Shown here: positions 25,757 through 34,511 of the stretch, piece after piece
Numbering within the stretch: position 1 is the first letter of the stretch
How the letters are laid out: each line of letters opens with the position of its first letter
Origin: Elusimicrobiota bacterium
GTDB taxonomy: Bacteria > Elusimicrobiota > Elusimicrobia > UBA1565 > UBA9628
DNA: 43,145 nt
Reading direction: 5' to 3'
Assembly: GCA_016212825.1 (NCBI GenBank)
Contig: JACRDS010000100.1
Coordinates: 1-43,145 of the forward strand
Translations under genes and position numbers: made by a program
Notes under the pieces: generated by a model
Seen by the model: the letters and a program-made list of their open reading frames with translations, nothing else
Told to the model about the DNA's origin: nothing
Databases searched by the model: none

Positions 25757-27397
25757 CTAGGCGCCCAGGCCCCAGCGGCGGGCCTCGGCCGGAGAGGTCA
25801 GGCCCTCGAGCACGAGCCGGGCCAGTTCCTTGCCGAAAGGGCTCATCCCGTCGCTCTGCGCGGCCATGAGCCACTCCTCGTCCGTCACCCCCGGCTTGAG
25901 CAGGGATTTGAGCGCCGGGCCCACGGTCAGCAGCTCGAAGGCCGGCGTCACGCCCCGGAACCCCGTGTTGATGCAGGCCGGGCAGCCCACCGGCCGGCCC
26001 AGCTTGCCGCCGGCCGGTTGACCGCCCAGAAGCTCCAGCTCGCCCGGCTTGGCGTCATCCATGCGATGGCAGGCGCACAGCCGCCGCGGCAGGCGGTGGC
26101 CGCACACGGCCAGCAAGGCCCCGCGCACCAGGTCCGCGGGAAGCTCCATGTCGAAGAGCCGGCGCAGAGCGGCCGAGGCCCCGTCGCAGGAGAGCGTGCC
26201 CAGGACCAAGGAGCCCTCGGCGGCCGCCTTGAGGGCGGCGCGCATCACCTCGGCGTCGTTGAGCTCGCCGATGACCAGCACATCCGGCTTGCGCGCCAGC
26301 AGCGCCTTCAGGAGTTCGGCCTGCTCCTTGGAGCCGGCCGGGGCCGTGGAGACCGAGACTCCCGGCGCCTCATAGTGGTGGTGCGACAGCAGAGCGAAGG
26401 CTCCCCGGCCTTTCTTCGCCAAAGAGGCGGCCGCCGCCAGCATAGCGGTCCTGCGGCCCGTGCCCGAGAGCCCCGCGTGGATGATGAGCCCGCCCCGCGC
26501 CAGCAGCAGGGCCTCGTAGCGCTCCAGGTCCTTGGCCGTCAAGCCCAGCTCGTGCGGGTCCAGTATGGGCTTGGGCGGCCCCTCCAGGTGCACGTCCACC
26601 CGCTCGCCATGGATGGTCGGCAGGACGCGGATGATGGCCCGCGGGGTCGGCGCTTCCGGGTCCGCGCTCTCCGCGGTCTTGCCCTCCTGCGGGCGCCGCT
26701 TCTGCGCGATGTCCATGCCGGCCATGGCCTTGAAGCGCGCGGCCAGGGCCCGGTGATAAGGCAGGGGCAGCTCCAGGATCGGGACCAGCACTCCGCCCAA
26801 GCGGTACTGCACCAGGCTCACCCAGGGGCCCGGCAGGATGGCGATGTCGCTGGCGCCGCGGCGGCCCGCGTCGAGCATGAGCAGGCCGGCCAGGCGCGCG
26901 GCCGGGTGCGCGCCGCGCGCCCCCTCGCCCGGCTCCGGCGCGTCGGCCAGTTCCAGGAGCTGGCGCAGGCCCTGGTCCGAGAGGGCCGGGGCCACGGAGC
27001 GCAGGATGCCCAGCAGGTCGTCGAGGTTCTCCTCGTGGGAGTCCGTGGGCGCCAGCGAGGCTCCCGCGCAGACCTCGTCGCGCCGCGCCCGCTTCTCCTC
27101 GCCCAGCAGGCGCAGGAAGGCCCGGCAGGCGCGCTCCAGGTCCAAAAAGGCGGCGCGCAGGCGGTTGCAGAGTTCCGCCGCGTCGCCTTCCGGCGCCTCG
27201 CGCACCAGACGGCCCGCGCGCGCGGCCCAGGAGGCGTAGGGGCCTTCCAGGAAGCCCTTGGCGGATTCGAAGGCGGCCCAGCGGCCGTCGTGGAACTCCT
27301 GGCGCAAGGCCTCGAGCTGCAGGCCCAGGATCTCCGCGGCCATTACCGCGGCCTGCCTGAGCTTCTTGAGGTCCGGCGCGGGCGCGGCCTCAGGCAA
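25757..27397 (-). CDS. GspE/PilB-like secretion ATPase homolog with degenerate Walker A
   Basis: A 546-residue protein. Residues 1-160 are helical and unassigned. From about 175, GASDIAILPG and VQYRLGGVLVPI match the N2 domain of type II/IV secretion ATPases. The nucleotide-binding core has GLSGTGRRT (309-317) where GPTGSGKTT is expected, so the catalytic Lys and the following Thr are both Arg. The Walker B-like KPDVLVIGELNDAEV is retained, as is a tetracysteine-type zinc site (C441, C443, C472, C475). It is probably a non-catalytic or weakened relative, perhaps a structural partner of a true ATPase. It overlaps the upstream permease gene by eight bases; no pilin or secretin gene is nearby. 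Confidence 0.8.
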   Translation of the reverse strand: MPEAAPAPDLKKLRQAAVMAAEILGLQLEALRQEFHDGRWAAFESAKGFLEGPYASWAARAGRLVREAPEGDAAELCNRLRAAFLDLERACRAFLRLLGEEKRARRDEVCAGASLAPTDSHEENLDDLLGILRSVAPALSDQGLRQLLELADAPEPGEGARGAHPAARLAGLLMLDAGRRGASDIAILPGPWVSLVQYRLGGVLVPILELPLPYHRALAARFKAMAGMDIAQKRRPQEGKTAESADPEAPTPRAIIRVLPTIHGERVDVHLEGPPKPILDPHELGLTAKDLERYEALLLARGGLIIHAGLSGTGRRTAMLAAAASLAKKGRGAFALLSHHHYEAPGVSVSTAPAGSKEQAELLKALLARKPDVLVIGELNDAEVMRAALKAAAEGSLVLGTLSCDGASAALRRLFDMELPADLVRGALLAVCGHRLPRRLCACHRMDDAKPGELELLGGQPAGGKLGRPVGCPACINTGFRGVTPAFELLTVGPALKSLLKPGVTDEEWLMAAQSDGMSPFGKELARLVLEGLTSPAEARRWGLGA

Positions 27398-28661
27398 GGG
27401 CTGGCTCCTTGGGACGGCTCTCCTTCGGGATGAACGGGATCACCAAGAATCCCGGGATGGTGGCCAGGCATACCACCAGGTAGAAGTGCTGGTAGCCCAA
27501 GGCCAGCTGGATCTTGCCGCTGAACATGCCCGGCAGCATCATGCCCAGAGCCATGATGCCGGTGGAGATGGCGTAGTTCGAGGTCGGGTAGCGGCTCTCG
27601 CCGGCGCGCATGAGCAGATACACGGTGAAGGCGGAGAAGCCGATGCCGTAGCCGAACTGCTCCGCGGCCACCAGGACCCCGGCCAGCAGCGCCGGCGGCC
27701 GGGCGTAGGCCATCCAGAGGAAGAACAGGTCGGGCAGGTGCAGGGCCAGGACCATGGGCCAGAGGCAGCGCTTGAAGCCGTAGCGCGAGATGAGCCAGCC
27801 GCCCAGGATGCCGCCCGCCACCAGGCCGCCGACGCCCGCGGTCCCGTAGACCACGCCGACCTGGGAGGTGCTCAGGCCCAGCCCGCCCGCCGAGCGCGGG
27901 TCGAGCAGGAAGGGCGTCGCGAGCTTGACCAGCATGGCCTCGGCCAGCCGGTAGAGCAGGATGAAGGCCAGAGTCGCGCCGATATTTTCCTGGCGGAGAT
28001 AGGAGGCCAGGATCTCCCAGAAGGAGACCCCGGCGGACTCCTTCTTCACGGCGGCCCCGTCGCCTTTAGGGAACGGCAAGGCGGCGCGGTGGTAGAGCAC
28101 GAAGAGCACGAAGAGCGCGGCGGGCGCGGCCATGACCAAGGCCCAGCTCAGCGGCACGTCGCCGGTGCGGGTCTCCAGGACCCCGGCCGCGTAGACCAGG
28201 AATCCCGAGCCGAAGATCATGGCCAGGCGGTAGAAAGTCGAGCGGATGCCGGCGAAGAGCGCCTGGCCCTGGTCGTCGAGGGCCAGCATGTAGAAGCCGT
28301 CGGCCGCGATGTCATGCGTGGCGGATATGAAGGCGCCCACGGTGAAGAAGAAGAGGGACATGAGGAAGAAGCTCGGGGCGCGCAAGGACAGGGCCGCCGC
28401 TCCCAGGAGCACGGCCAGGCCCGCCTGGGTGCCCAATATCCAGTTGCGCTTGGTGGAGACCATGTCCACGGCGGGGCCCCAGAACATCTTGATGACCCAG
28501 GGCAGATAGAGCCAGCTCGTCCAGAAGGCGATGCGGTCGTTGTCGATGCCCAGGCGCTTGTAGAGGATCACCGAGACCGTGTTGATGAGGATGTAGGGCA
28601 GACCCTCGGCCAGGTAGAGGGTGGGGATGAAACGCCACGGCGACGCGTCCCGGGGAGTCAC
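27390..28661 (-). CDS. AmpG-like MFS permease
   Basis: A 423-residue major-facilitator protein with about 12 membrane helices. The start YLAEGLPYILINTVSVILYK, WLYLPWVIKMFWGPAVD and HDIAADGFYMLAL are signatures of the AmpG branch, which imports anhydromuropeptides for peptidoglycan recycling. GTG 28661 is the only in-frame start that keeps the first helix complete; it follows the stop of the Cys-rich secreted protein by 13 bases. The gene then overlaps the GspE-like gene. AmpG relatives also include siderophore and acetyl-CoA-type transporters, so the substrate is likely but not certain. Confidence 0.87.
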   Translation of the reverse strand: MTPRDASPWRFIPTLYLAEGLPYILINTVSVILYKRLGIDNDRIAFWTSWLYLPWVIKMFWGPAVDMVSTKRNWILGTQAGLAVLLGAAALSLRAPSFFLMSLFFFTVGAFISATHDIAADGFYMLALDDQGQALFAGIRSTFYRLAMIFGSGFLVYAAGVLETRTGDVPLSWALVMAAPAALFVLFVLYHRAALPFPKGDGAAVKKESAGVSFWEILASYLRQENIGATLAFILLYRLAEAMLVKLATPFLLDPRSAGGLGLSTSQVGVVYGTAGVGGLVAGGILGGWLISRYGFKRCLWPMVLALHLPDLFFLWMAYARPPALLAGVLVAAEQFGYGIGFSAFTVYLLMRAGESRYPTSNYAISTGIMALGMMLPGMFSGKIQLALGYQHFYLVVCLATIPGFLVIPFIPKESRPKEPALA

Positions 28662-28669
28662 GCCCCGGG
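28649..28669 (-). promoter_or_regulatory. Hairpin enclosing the start codon of the permease gene
   Basis: CCCGGGG (28649-28655) and CCCCGGG (28663-28669) form a 7-bp all-GC stem whose 7-base loop contains the GTG at 28661-28659 of the reverse strand. Such a hairpin could restrict initiation or couple it to translation of the upstream gene, whose stop is 13 bases away. It could also be chance in GC-rich DNA. Confidence 0.35.
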
Positions 28670-28674
28670 TCCTG

Positions 28675-29853
28675 TCATTGGCCGGCCGCTTTCCCGGCCG
28701 CCTCGAGGCGCTTCTGCACGTCGGGGGGAACCCTCTGGAGAGGGGCGTCCTTCTTGAGCTGGGGGGGCGGCTCGGGCTTCTTCATCTGCGCTTCTCGGCG
28801 TTGCCGCCGGATCTCGGCGATCTGCTTATATTTGGCGACCTCCGCGGCGGATTTCTTCCGCGCGGCTTCCTTGGAGACCTCGATGTCCTGGGCAGCCTTG
28901 GCCTGTATGGCCTTGAGCCCGGGGTCCGGTACCTGAGCCGCCTTGCGGATGTCCTCCTCGACCTGGCGGGCGACGCGGGCTGCCGCCGCCGCCGCCGCCT
29001 TGCGCGCAGCTTCTTTGTCGGATGCGGTCTTGCTGATCCTGGCGGCCAATCCGGCGCAGAATGCCTGCCTGACCGAGGAGAGGAAGGGCGCGCAGGCCTG
29101 GGGCTTGCGGTTGGCGATGGCATTGCACAGCGCGGAGGCCGCGCAGGCCTGCGGACTCCCTGAGCGCAGGGCGTCCAGGAACGCGACATAGTCATGGCAG
29201 TGCCGTTTGTCCGCGGCGTTTATCCCGGGGGTGGAGTCGCAGGCCGCGACTCCCGACAAGAAGGCCATTTCGGCCAGGCAAGACGTCCCGGGCTTCAAAT
29301 CGATCCCGGCGGCCTTTACCTTGGCGCAGAGATCCGCGCTCGCGCCGCCTTTCAAGGCGGGCAAGAACAGGGCGCAAAAGCGGGCGGCGTCCTTCTCCGG
29401 CACGAAGCTTTCGCTGGATATCAGTTTCTGGCAGGCGGGCGCCGCATCGTTGGATCGGAACACCTTCCAGATCACGGCATTGAGGAACTGAGTCTGTTTG
29501 CAGCTGCGGATGGAGCTCTCGACGGCATTCAGGCGGCGCAGGGCCTCACAGTCCTGCTCAGGATTCGGCATGGCGCCCAGGCAACTGAAGTAGAGCTCGA
29601 GCGCCCCCGCATGGGAGGCGATATCTGTGCTCATTATCGCGGGGTATTCCTTGGCGTGGGAAACGAGGTCCAGGAAATCAAGGGTGCCCTTCTTGCACCT
29701 GTCGTTGACATCGGCCATGACGGCCTCATCCTTGGCCGGGCCAGCGAGAATACCATCAGGCGTGGCGGCGGGATTGGCCGCAGCGGCGGCGGCGGGCAGC
29801 ATCAGCATGAGCGGCAGATAGACGATGAGTCGGTTCGAATCTCTCTTTTTCAT
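28675..29853 (-). CDS. Secreted Cys-rich protein with helical basic C-terminus, unknown function
   Basis: A 392-residue protein with a Sec signal peptide (MKKRDSNRLIVYLPLMLMLPAAAAA). The central part has some fifteen cysteines, mostly paired within short helical repeats, suggesting a disulfide-linked periplasmic domain. From about residue 285 a long Ala/Lys/Glu/Arg-rich helix, likely a coiled coil, is followed by a Pro/Lys-rich tail. I recognise no family. The ATG at 29853 is chosen for the signal peptide and the preceding GAGAGA; the longer frame to 30015 is not supported. It has its own promoter and leads the operon that continues with the permease and GspE-like genes. Confidence 0.75.
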   Translation of the reverse strand: MKKRDSNRLIVYLPLMLMLPAAAAAANPAATPDGILAGPAKDEAVMADVNDRCKKGTLDFLDLVSHAKEYPAIMSTDIASHAGALELYFSCLGAMPNPEQDCEALRRLNAVESSIRSCKQTQFLNAVIWKVFRSNDAAPACQKLISSESFVPEKDAARFCALFLPALKGGASADLCAKVKAAGIDLKPGTSCLAEMAFLSGVAACDSTPGINAADKRHCHDYVAFLDALRSGSPQACAASALCNAIANRKPQACAPFLSSVRQAFCAGLAARISKTASDKEAARKAAAAAAARVARQVEEDIRKAAQVPDPGLKAIQAKAAQDIEVSKEAARKKSAAEVAKYKQIAEIRRQRREAQMKKPEPPPQLKKDAPLQRVPPDVQKRLEAAGKAAGQ

Positions 29854-29885
29854 GGTTCTCTCTCGCGGAGCTTTATACTGACTCA

Positions 29886-29915
29886 AATATACCGTTTTAG
29901 GAGTGAAAAACGCAA
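29886..29915 (-). promoter_or_regulatory. Promoter of the reverse-strand operon starting at 29853
   Basis: On the reverse strand TTGCGT (29915-29910), an 18-base spacer and TATATT (29891-29886) precede a 32-base leader with a GAGAGA ribosome-binding-like run shortly before the ATG at 29853. Confidence 0.55.
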
Positions 29916-29955
29916 CACCTTCGCGCCCGGCGCCCGGACCACCCCGCCGGCAACA

Positions 29956-30039
29956 TGATACACTATATCGTCGTCGGCAGCAGCGCGTCTCCGGCCATGC
30001 AAGGCACCATCCCATCCCAGAAGGAAGCTCCTCGGGGAG
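29956..30039 (+). promoter_or_regulatory. Extended -10 and ribosome binding site of the first radical SAM gene
   Basis: TGA-TACACT (29956-29964) resembles an extended -10 box. Downstream, GGGGAG (30034-30039) lies five bases before a GTG at 30045 and is the best ribosome binding site in this region. If this promoter is used, the earlier in-frame starts at 29955 and 29994 are unlikely. Confidence 0.4.
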
Positions 30040-30044
30040 CCAGC

Positions 30045-31301
30045 GTGGCGCGCGTCCGGGCCGTGCTGGCCCGCCGGCGCTGGACCCTGCGCCGGCGCCG
30101 GGCCGCCGGCGCGCCCCGCTTCACCGTGCAGCGGGCCGCGGACCAGCGCGTCCTCTGCGAGATAGTCCTGGACTCCGGCGCCGGCTGGCGGGGCGCGGGC
30201 CGCAGTTCCCTTACCCCGGCCCTGCGCCTGCGCGTCCTGTCTCGGCCGGGAGTCGCTTGGCGCAGTGACGAACGGAAGGGGCTCGACGAGCTGGGGGCGG
30301 CGCTCTACGGACTGCTCGAGCCTCTGGGTCGGCGCGACAGGGGCGGCGCGCGCGGCCCGGCGTCGGCCGAGCTCCACGAGGGCAAGGGAGGCCGCGAACC
30401 GCTGCTGCGCACCACCTTCGCCTGCAACCAGCGCTGTCCGTTCTGCTTCGTGCCTCTGACCGGCCGCCCGGCGGAACTCGCCGAGATCTCCACCGACCTC
30501 GACGCCCTCGCCCGGCAGGGCTCCCGGTCTCGGGAGCTCATGATCTCCGGCGGCGAACCGACCTTGGACCCGCGCCTGCCCCGCATACTCGCCCTGGCCA
30601 GGCGCAAGGGCTTCCGCCGTTTCGTGCTGCAGACCAACGGGGTCCTCCTCGCGCGCCCCGGCCGGCTCGAGAGCCTGGTCCGGCTCGGGGTGGAGAGCTT
30701 CATGGTCTCCTTCCACGCCCGCACGCCCGGCCTCTACGACCGCGTCACGGGCAGCCGGGGGCAGTTCTCCCGGGCCGTGGCCGGGCTGACCCGCCTGCTG
30801 CGCTGCGCCTCCTGCCGGGTGACGGTCAACGTGGTGGTCAACAGGCACAACTACAGGGACCTTCCCGGGCTGGTCGACTTCGTGGCCGACCTTGCCGCCG
30901 GGGCGGGGTGCCGCCGCCGGCCCGAGTTCTATTTCTCCATGATCAACGAGGCCGGGCACGAGAAGGTCCCGGACTGGGCCGTGGACCTCGGGGACGTCGC
31001 TCCGTTCCTGCGTCGGGCGATGGCGCGCTGCCGCAGACGGAGGCTCCCGGTGTCCCGCTTCGGCGGGGAGACCTCCTTCCCGGTCTGCCTGCTGCGCGAG
31101 CCCGGCCGCCATGCCGCCCAGCGGAGCTTCCCCAAGGACCGCGTGCGCTACGCCGAGGGATTCGCGGGGGAGGCCGGCCGGCTCGGCCGCGCCAAGAGGC
31201 CGGCCTGCCGCCGATGCCGCTTCGACGCCCGCTGCCTGGGAGTGCCGGCGCCGTACGCCCGCCTCTTCGGGCTGGGCGCCCTGCGGCCGCCCCGCGGTTG
31301 A
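30045..31301 (+). CDS. Radical SAM protein (island protein A)
   Basis: The radical SAM cluster motif is CNQRCPFC (C127, C131, C134), followed by ISGGEPTLD and a C-terminal Cys group (CRRCRFDARC) that probably binds an auxiliary cluster. About 120 residues precede the barrel and contain only one Cys; they form a small beta-rich domain I do not recognise. The C-terminal two-thirds is closely similar to the second half of the double protein at 35319-37232, even to the end phrase ALRPPRG. GTG 30045 is chosen for its GGGGAG site; longer starts at 29955 and 29994 are possible. It directly precedes the first nitrogenase-like pair. The reaction is unknown; a peptide or cofactor precursor is the natural guess. 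Confidence 0.85.
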   Translation: MARVRAVLARRRWTLRRRRAAGAPRFTVQRAADQRVLCEIVLDSGAGWRGAGRSSLTPALRLRVLSRPGVAWRSDERKGLDELGAALYGLLEPLGRRDRGGARGPASAELHEGKGGREPLLRTTFACNQRCPFCFVPLTGRPAELAEISTDLDALARQGSRSRELMISGGEPTLDPRLPRILALARRKGFRRFVLQTNGVLLARPGRLESLVRLGVESFMVSFHARTPGLYDRVTGSRGQFSRAVAGLTRLLRCASCRVTVNVVVNRHNYRDLPGLVDFVADLAAGAGCRRRPEFYFSMINEAGHEKVPDWAVDLGDVAPFLRRAMARCRRRRLPVSRFGGETSFPVCLLREPGRHAAQRSFPKDRVRYAEGFAGEAGRLGRAKRPACRRCRFDARCLGVPAPYARLFGLGALRPPRG

Positions 31302-31326
31302 CCGCCCCGGACATGTCTGCTAGAGT
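31298..31326 (+). promoter_or_regulatory. Promoter of the first nitrogenase-like pair
   Basis: TTGACC (31298-31303) overlaps the stop codon of the radical SAM gene; after exactly 17 bases comes TAGAGT (31321-31326), preceded by TGC as in extended -10 boxes. AGAGAGG at 31344-31350 is a ribosome binding site, but no ATG or GTG follows it closely in the reading frame of the next gene. Confidence 0.65.
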
Positions 31327-31444
31327 ATTTCTTCGGCGCGCGTAGAGAGGCCAGCCCATCCTGGAGACCCGCAAGCAGTCCAGCCCCCTGGAAAGAGACG
31401 CCGGGGAGAGGCATGTCAACGCCGGGCCGCAGGCCCTGACCGCG

Positions 31445-33103
31445 ATGGCGCGCCTCCTGGGCCTGGCCCAGAGACGAGGCTGGGCCCTGGAGGGGCTCTG
31501 CCGGGAAGGCCGCCGCGGCGTGCGCCTCTGCCTTCGGGGCGGGACGCACAGCCTGGTCTTCCGGCTCGGGCCGGGGCTGTCTCTGGCCGCCGAGGGGGCT
31601 GCGGGCCCATCGGTGGAGCGGCTCAGCCGGGCCTTGTCCCGCCGCCTGCGCGGGCGCCGCCTGGAGGACGTCCTGCGCCTCATCGAGGCCGACCCGCTCT
31701 CGTTCGCGCAGACCGCGACGCCCGGAGCTCCGCAGGACCGCGTCCGGGTCCCCTGCGTCGGCCAGCCCATCGGCATCCTGGACGCGGGCTGGCGCAATTT
31801 CTTCGCCGACCAGGATTTCGAGGTCCTGCTGGGGGTGCCGGAATGCTCCCCCAAGGGTACGGTCACCATCCAGTACGCCGACGGGGAGTGCTACTACGCG
31901 CGGCCCCAGCGCAGCTTCAACAAGTGGAACTTCCTGGATTGGCCGGACGTGGCCCTCGACGAGACCCCGGGCCGCGACGTGGAGGGCGACTCCCTCATCA
32001 CGACGGAGCTGACCGAGCGGGACATGATCCTGGGGACCGGGGCCCGGGCGGACGCCGTGGTCGCGGAGGCCCGGCGCCTGGCCAAGACCGGCAAGACCCT
32101 GGTCTTCACCCACCTCTGCACGCCCATCATCATGGGCGAGGACTTCCAAGGCCTGGCGCGCCGCTGCCTCAAGGAGGTCGGCGGCGCCACGGTGAACTGG
32201 AGCCAGAAGGACCGCGACGAGAACAACAACTTCGGGGACTACTTCCGCGGAGTCCTGGAGCGGCCGGGCTTCTTCAAGGGCCGCGGCGACCCCCGGTCGG
32301 TCAACCTGTTCCACTTCCCGGCCAGGTGCCGCGAGGAGGAACTGCGGCCGTTCCTCGAGAAGGTCGGCGTCCGGGTCAACATCTGCGTGTTCCCGGAGGT
32401 CACGTTCCCGTCCATCCCGGACCTGCCCAAGGCGCGCTGGCAGGTGTTCTGCGAGCGCAGCTCCTACCCCACCAAGGTCCGCGAGCTCCTGGCCGCCTCC
32501 CCGCGGCGGGTCCTGGACGTGCGCGCCCCGTACGGGGTGGAGGGGACGCGGGAGTGCCTGGCCGCCATCGCGGCCGCGGCCGGACAGGGGAAGGCGTTCG
32601 CGCAGGCCTGGAAGGAGCGGCTGAAGACTTTCCGGCCCGCGTGGGAGGAGCTGCGCCGGCAGGCGCAGGGACACCGCCTCGCCTTCGTGGTCTCGGAGGC
32701 GACCCTGCCCAGGCTGCTCATGCTGCGCTACGGCTACGGCGCGCCCCTGGCCCCGATGGTGCGGGAGATGGGCTTCGGCATAGACCTGCTCTATTACGAC
32801 CTCCACGGCCGGGCGCCGGAGCTCCCCCAGGAGCTGGCCGGGGCCGGCGTCACGACCTTCCGCAGCCCCTGGGAGCTCGAACGCGCCCTGAGGGAGGGCT
32901 CCTTCTCGGCGGCGTTCTCCGACATCTGCTTCGACTGGAGGCTCACGCGGGCCGGCAAGGCGCGTTTCTCCAGCCGCGATTTCGAGATGGGGCTGGAGGG
33001 CGCGCGGCGGACCTTCGCGCGGCTCCTGGACGTCTGCCGGCTCCCTTTCTACCGCCGCTACGCCGCGGAGCTCTCTTCCTCCCGGAGGCCGTTCCATGCC
33101 TAG
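31445..33103 (+). CDS. Nitrogenase component 1-like alpha subunit (first pair)
   Basis: A 552-residue protein of the nitrogenase component-1/DPOR fold. After about 100 N-terminal residues of unknown type, cluster-site cysteines lie in YADGECYYAR (C149) and FTHLCTPIIMGEDF (C225, the NifD C154-like block), with ILGTGARADAV in the place of NifD's FGGekkL. VFCERSSYPTK (C336) aligns with the NifD segment carrying Cys275, but the His442 region has no His. It is thus not a normal NifD. The frame is open upstream to 31346 with protein-like composition, and the ribosome binding site at 31344-31350 fits a CTG at 31361 better than ATG 31445, so the true start may be non-standard. It overlaps the beta-like gene by eight bases. 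Confidence 0.8.
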   Translation: MARLLGLAQRRGWALEGLCREGRRGVRLCLRGGTHSLVFRLGPGLSLAAEGAAGPSVERLSRALSRRLRGRRLEDVLRLIEADPLSFAQTATPGAPQDRVRVPCVGQPIGILDAGWRNFFADQDFEVLLGVPECSPKGTVTIQYADGECYYARPQRSFNKWNFLDWPDVALDETPGRDVEGDSLITTELTERDMILGTGARADAVVAEARRLAKTGKTLVFTHLCTPIIMGEDFQGLARRCLKEVGGATVNWSQKDRDENNNFGDYFRGVLERPGFFKGRGDPRSVNLFHFPARCREEELRPFLEKVGVRVNICVFPEVTFPSIPDLPKARWQVFCERSSYPTKVRELLAASPRRVLDVRAPYGVEGTRECLAAIAAAAGQGKAFAQAWKERLKTFRPAWEELRRQAQGHRLAFVVSEATLPRLLMLRYGYGAPLAPMVREMGFGIDLLYYDLHGRAPELPQELAGAGVTTFRSPWELERALREGSFSAAFSDICFDWRLTRAGKARFSSRDFEMGLEGARRTFARLLDVCRLPFYRRYAAELSSSRRPFHA

Positions 33104-34511
33104 CCAGATCGGCGTGCGGATCAACATCCCCTATCTGCAGGGGGCCTACCTGGCCCTCAACGCCATCCCGGACGCCTACTTCCTCGGGGACGGCCCCAGC
33201 TGCGTCTTCGCCAAGGCCGAGCAGATCCACGGCCGGCACGACCTGTTCTCAACCCTGCTCTCCTGCGACAACGGGCACCGGGTCCAGCACACCGGCGTCA
33301 ACGTCTTCAACATCGCCGGCGACTGCGAGGGCATCATCGCCGAGTCCCTGCGCCGGCTGGCCGCGCTGCCCGGCTGCGGCGCGATCTTCATGGGCGCCAT
33401 GCCCATGTGCTCCATCGCGGGCACGGACTACGAGCGGGTGCTGCGCGAGGCCCTCGCCGGGTCGCGCACGCCGGCTTTCGTCATGCCGCGGCGCTCCGCC
33501 ATCTCCGGGGACTGGCTGGACGGCTACGCCGGGGTCCTGGAAGCTCTGGCCCGGGGCATGGACCTGTCCGGAGCCAAGCGCCGGGCCGGCCAGGTGGCCC
33601 TGGTCGGCTACCTGATGGACCGCAACGAAGGCGAGCACTGGGGCAACCTGGCCGAGCTCCAGCGCCTACTCGCCGCTCTGGGCCTCAAGGCCGGATCGAT
33701 CTGGCTCTCGGGGCGCCCCTACGAGGAGCTGCGGCGGGTCCGCCACGCCGAGGCCGTGGTCTCCCTGCCCCACGGCCGCGCCGCCGGGCGCCTCCTGGCC
33801 AAGCGGCTGGGCGTGCGCCTGGTGGAGGCGGAGCTGCCTTTCGGGCTGGAGGCCAGTCGGCGCTTCGTGGAGGGGCTGGGCCGGGAGCTCGGGCGGGAGG
33901 CCCGGGCCCGCGAGGTCGTCGCCGCGGAGCTCGCGGCGGCCGCCCCGCGCCTGCAGTGGAGCGTGCCGCACGCCTTCCTGCACCGGCGCTTCGTCTTCGC
34001 CGGCGACCCGCACTACGCCCCGGGCTTCGTGGAGCAGATCGAGGGGCTCGGAGGGAGCATCGTGGGGCTCATCCTGATGGGCCAGCCGGTCCATCTCACC
34101 GCGGCGCAGAGGCAGGCCCTGGAATCCCGGCCCCATACGGTCTTCGAGCCCCTGCCCCACATGGTCGAGTGGCTCTGCGACGCCGTGTCCCACGAGGGGC
34201 TGGACCTCCTGGTGGGCAACGGCTTCGCGTTCCGGGACATCAAGCCCGGCCTGAAGTGGATGGAGTTCGGCTTTCCTTCGGAGTGCACCCATTTCCTGCG
34301 CGAGGAGCCGTTCCTGGGCTTCCAGGGCGCCCTGGCCTTCTTCTCCCGCGTGGCCAACGAGACCGTCAAAGGCTTGGTGCTGCGCCCGCCGGAGGCGCCG
34401 GAAGACGGCGCAGAGGACGGAGCCCCGCCGTTCCCAGCTCCCGGAGGTGGCGCCGGAACACGCCGGCGCACGAGTCCCGCGCGGCGCAAGCCGCGCAGAC
34501 CGGGGCCTTAG
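33096..34511 (+). CDS. Nitrogenase component 1-like beta subunit (first pair)
   Basis: A 471-residue protein homologous to the gene at 39604-40908 and, more distantly, to NifK/BchB. The N-terminus (INIPYLQGAYLALN, then GDGPSCVFAKAEQ) carries C36 in the position of the HGPQGC cysteine; C57, C77 and C105 (MPMCSIAGTDY) could complete a bridging Fe-S cluster with the alpha-like partner. The central Rossmann part contains LVGYLMDRNEGEHWGNLAELQRLL, and the end has WMEFGFPSECTHF and PFLGFQGAL, both shared with its paralog. ATG overlaps the upstream stop by eight bases. The last 40 residues have no match in the paralog, and their DNA overlaps the convergent radical SAM gene by 146 bases. Confidence 0.85.
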   Translation: MPSQIGVRINIPYLQGAYLALNAIPDAYFLGDGPSCVFAKAEQIHGRHDLFSTLLSCDNGHRVQHTGVNVFNIAGDCEGIIAESLRRLAALPGCGAIFMGAMPMCSIAGTDYERVLREALAGSRTPAFVMPRRSAISGDWLDGYAGVLEALARGMDLSGAKRRAGQVALVGYLMDRNEGEHWGNLAELQRLLAALGLKAGSIWLSGRPYEELRRVRHAEAVVSLPHGRAAGRLLAKRLGVRLVEAELPFGLEASRRFVEGLGRELGREARAREVVAAELAAAAPRLQWSVPHAFLHRRFVFAGDPHYAPGFVEQIEGLGGSIVGLILMGQPVHLTAAQRQALESRPHTVFEPLPHMVEWLCDAVSHEGLDLLVGNGFAFRDIKPGLKWMEFGFPSECTHFLREEPFLGFQGALAFFSRVANETVKGLVLRPPEAPEDGAEDGAPPFPAPGGGAGTRRRTSPARRKPRRPGP

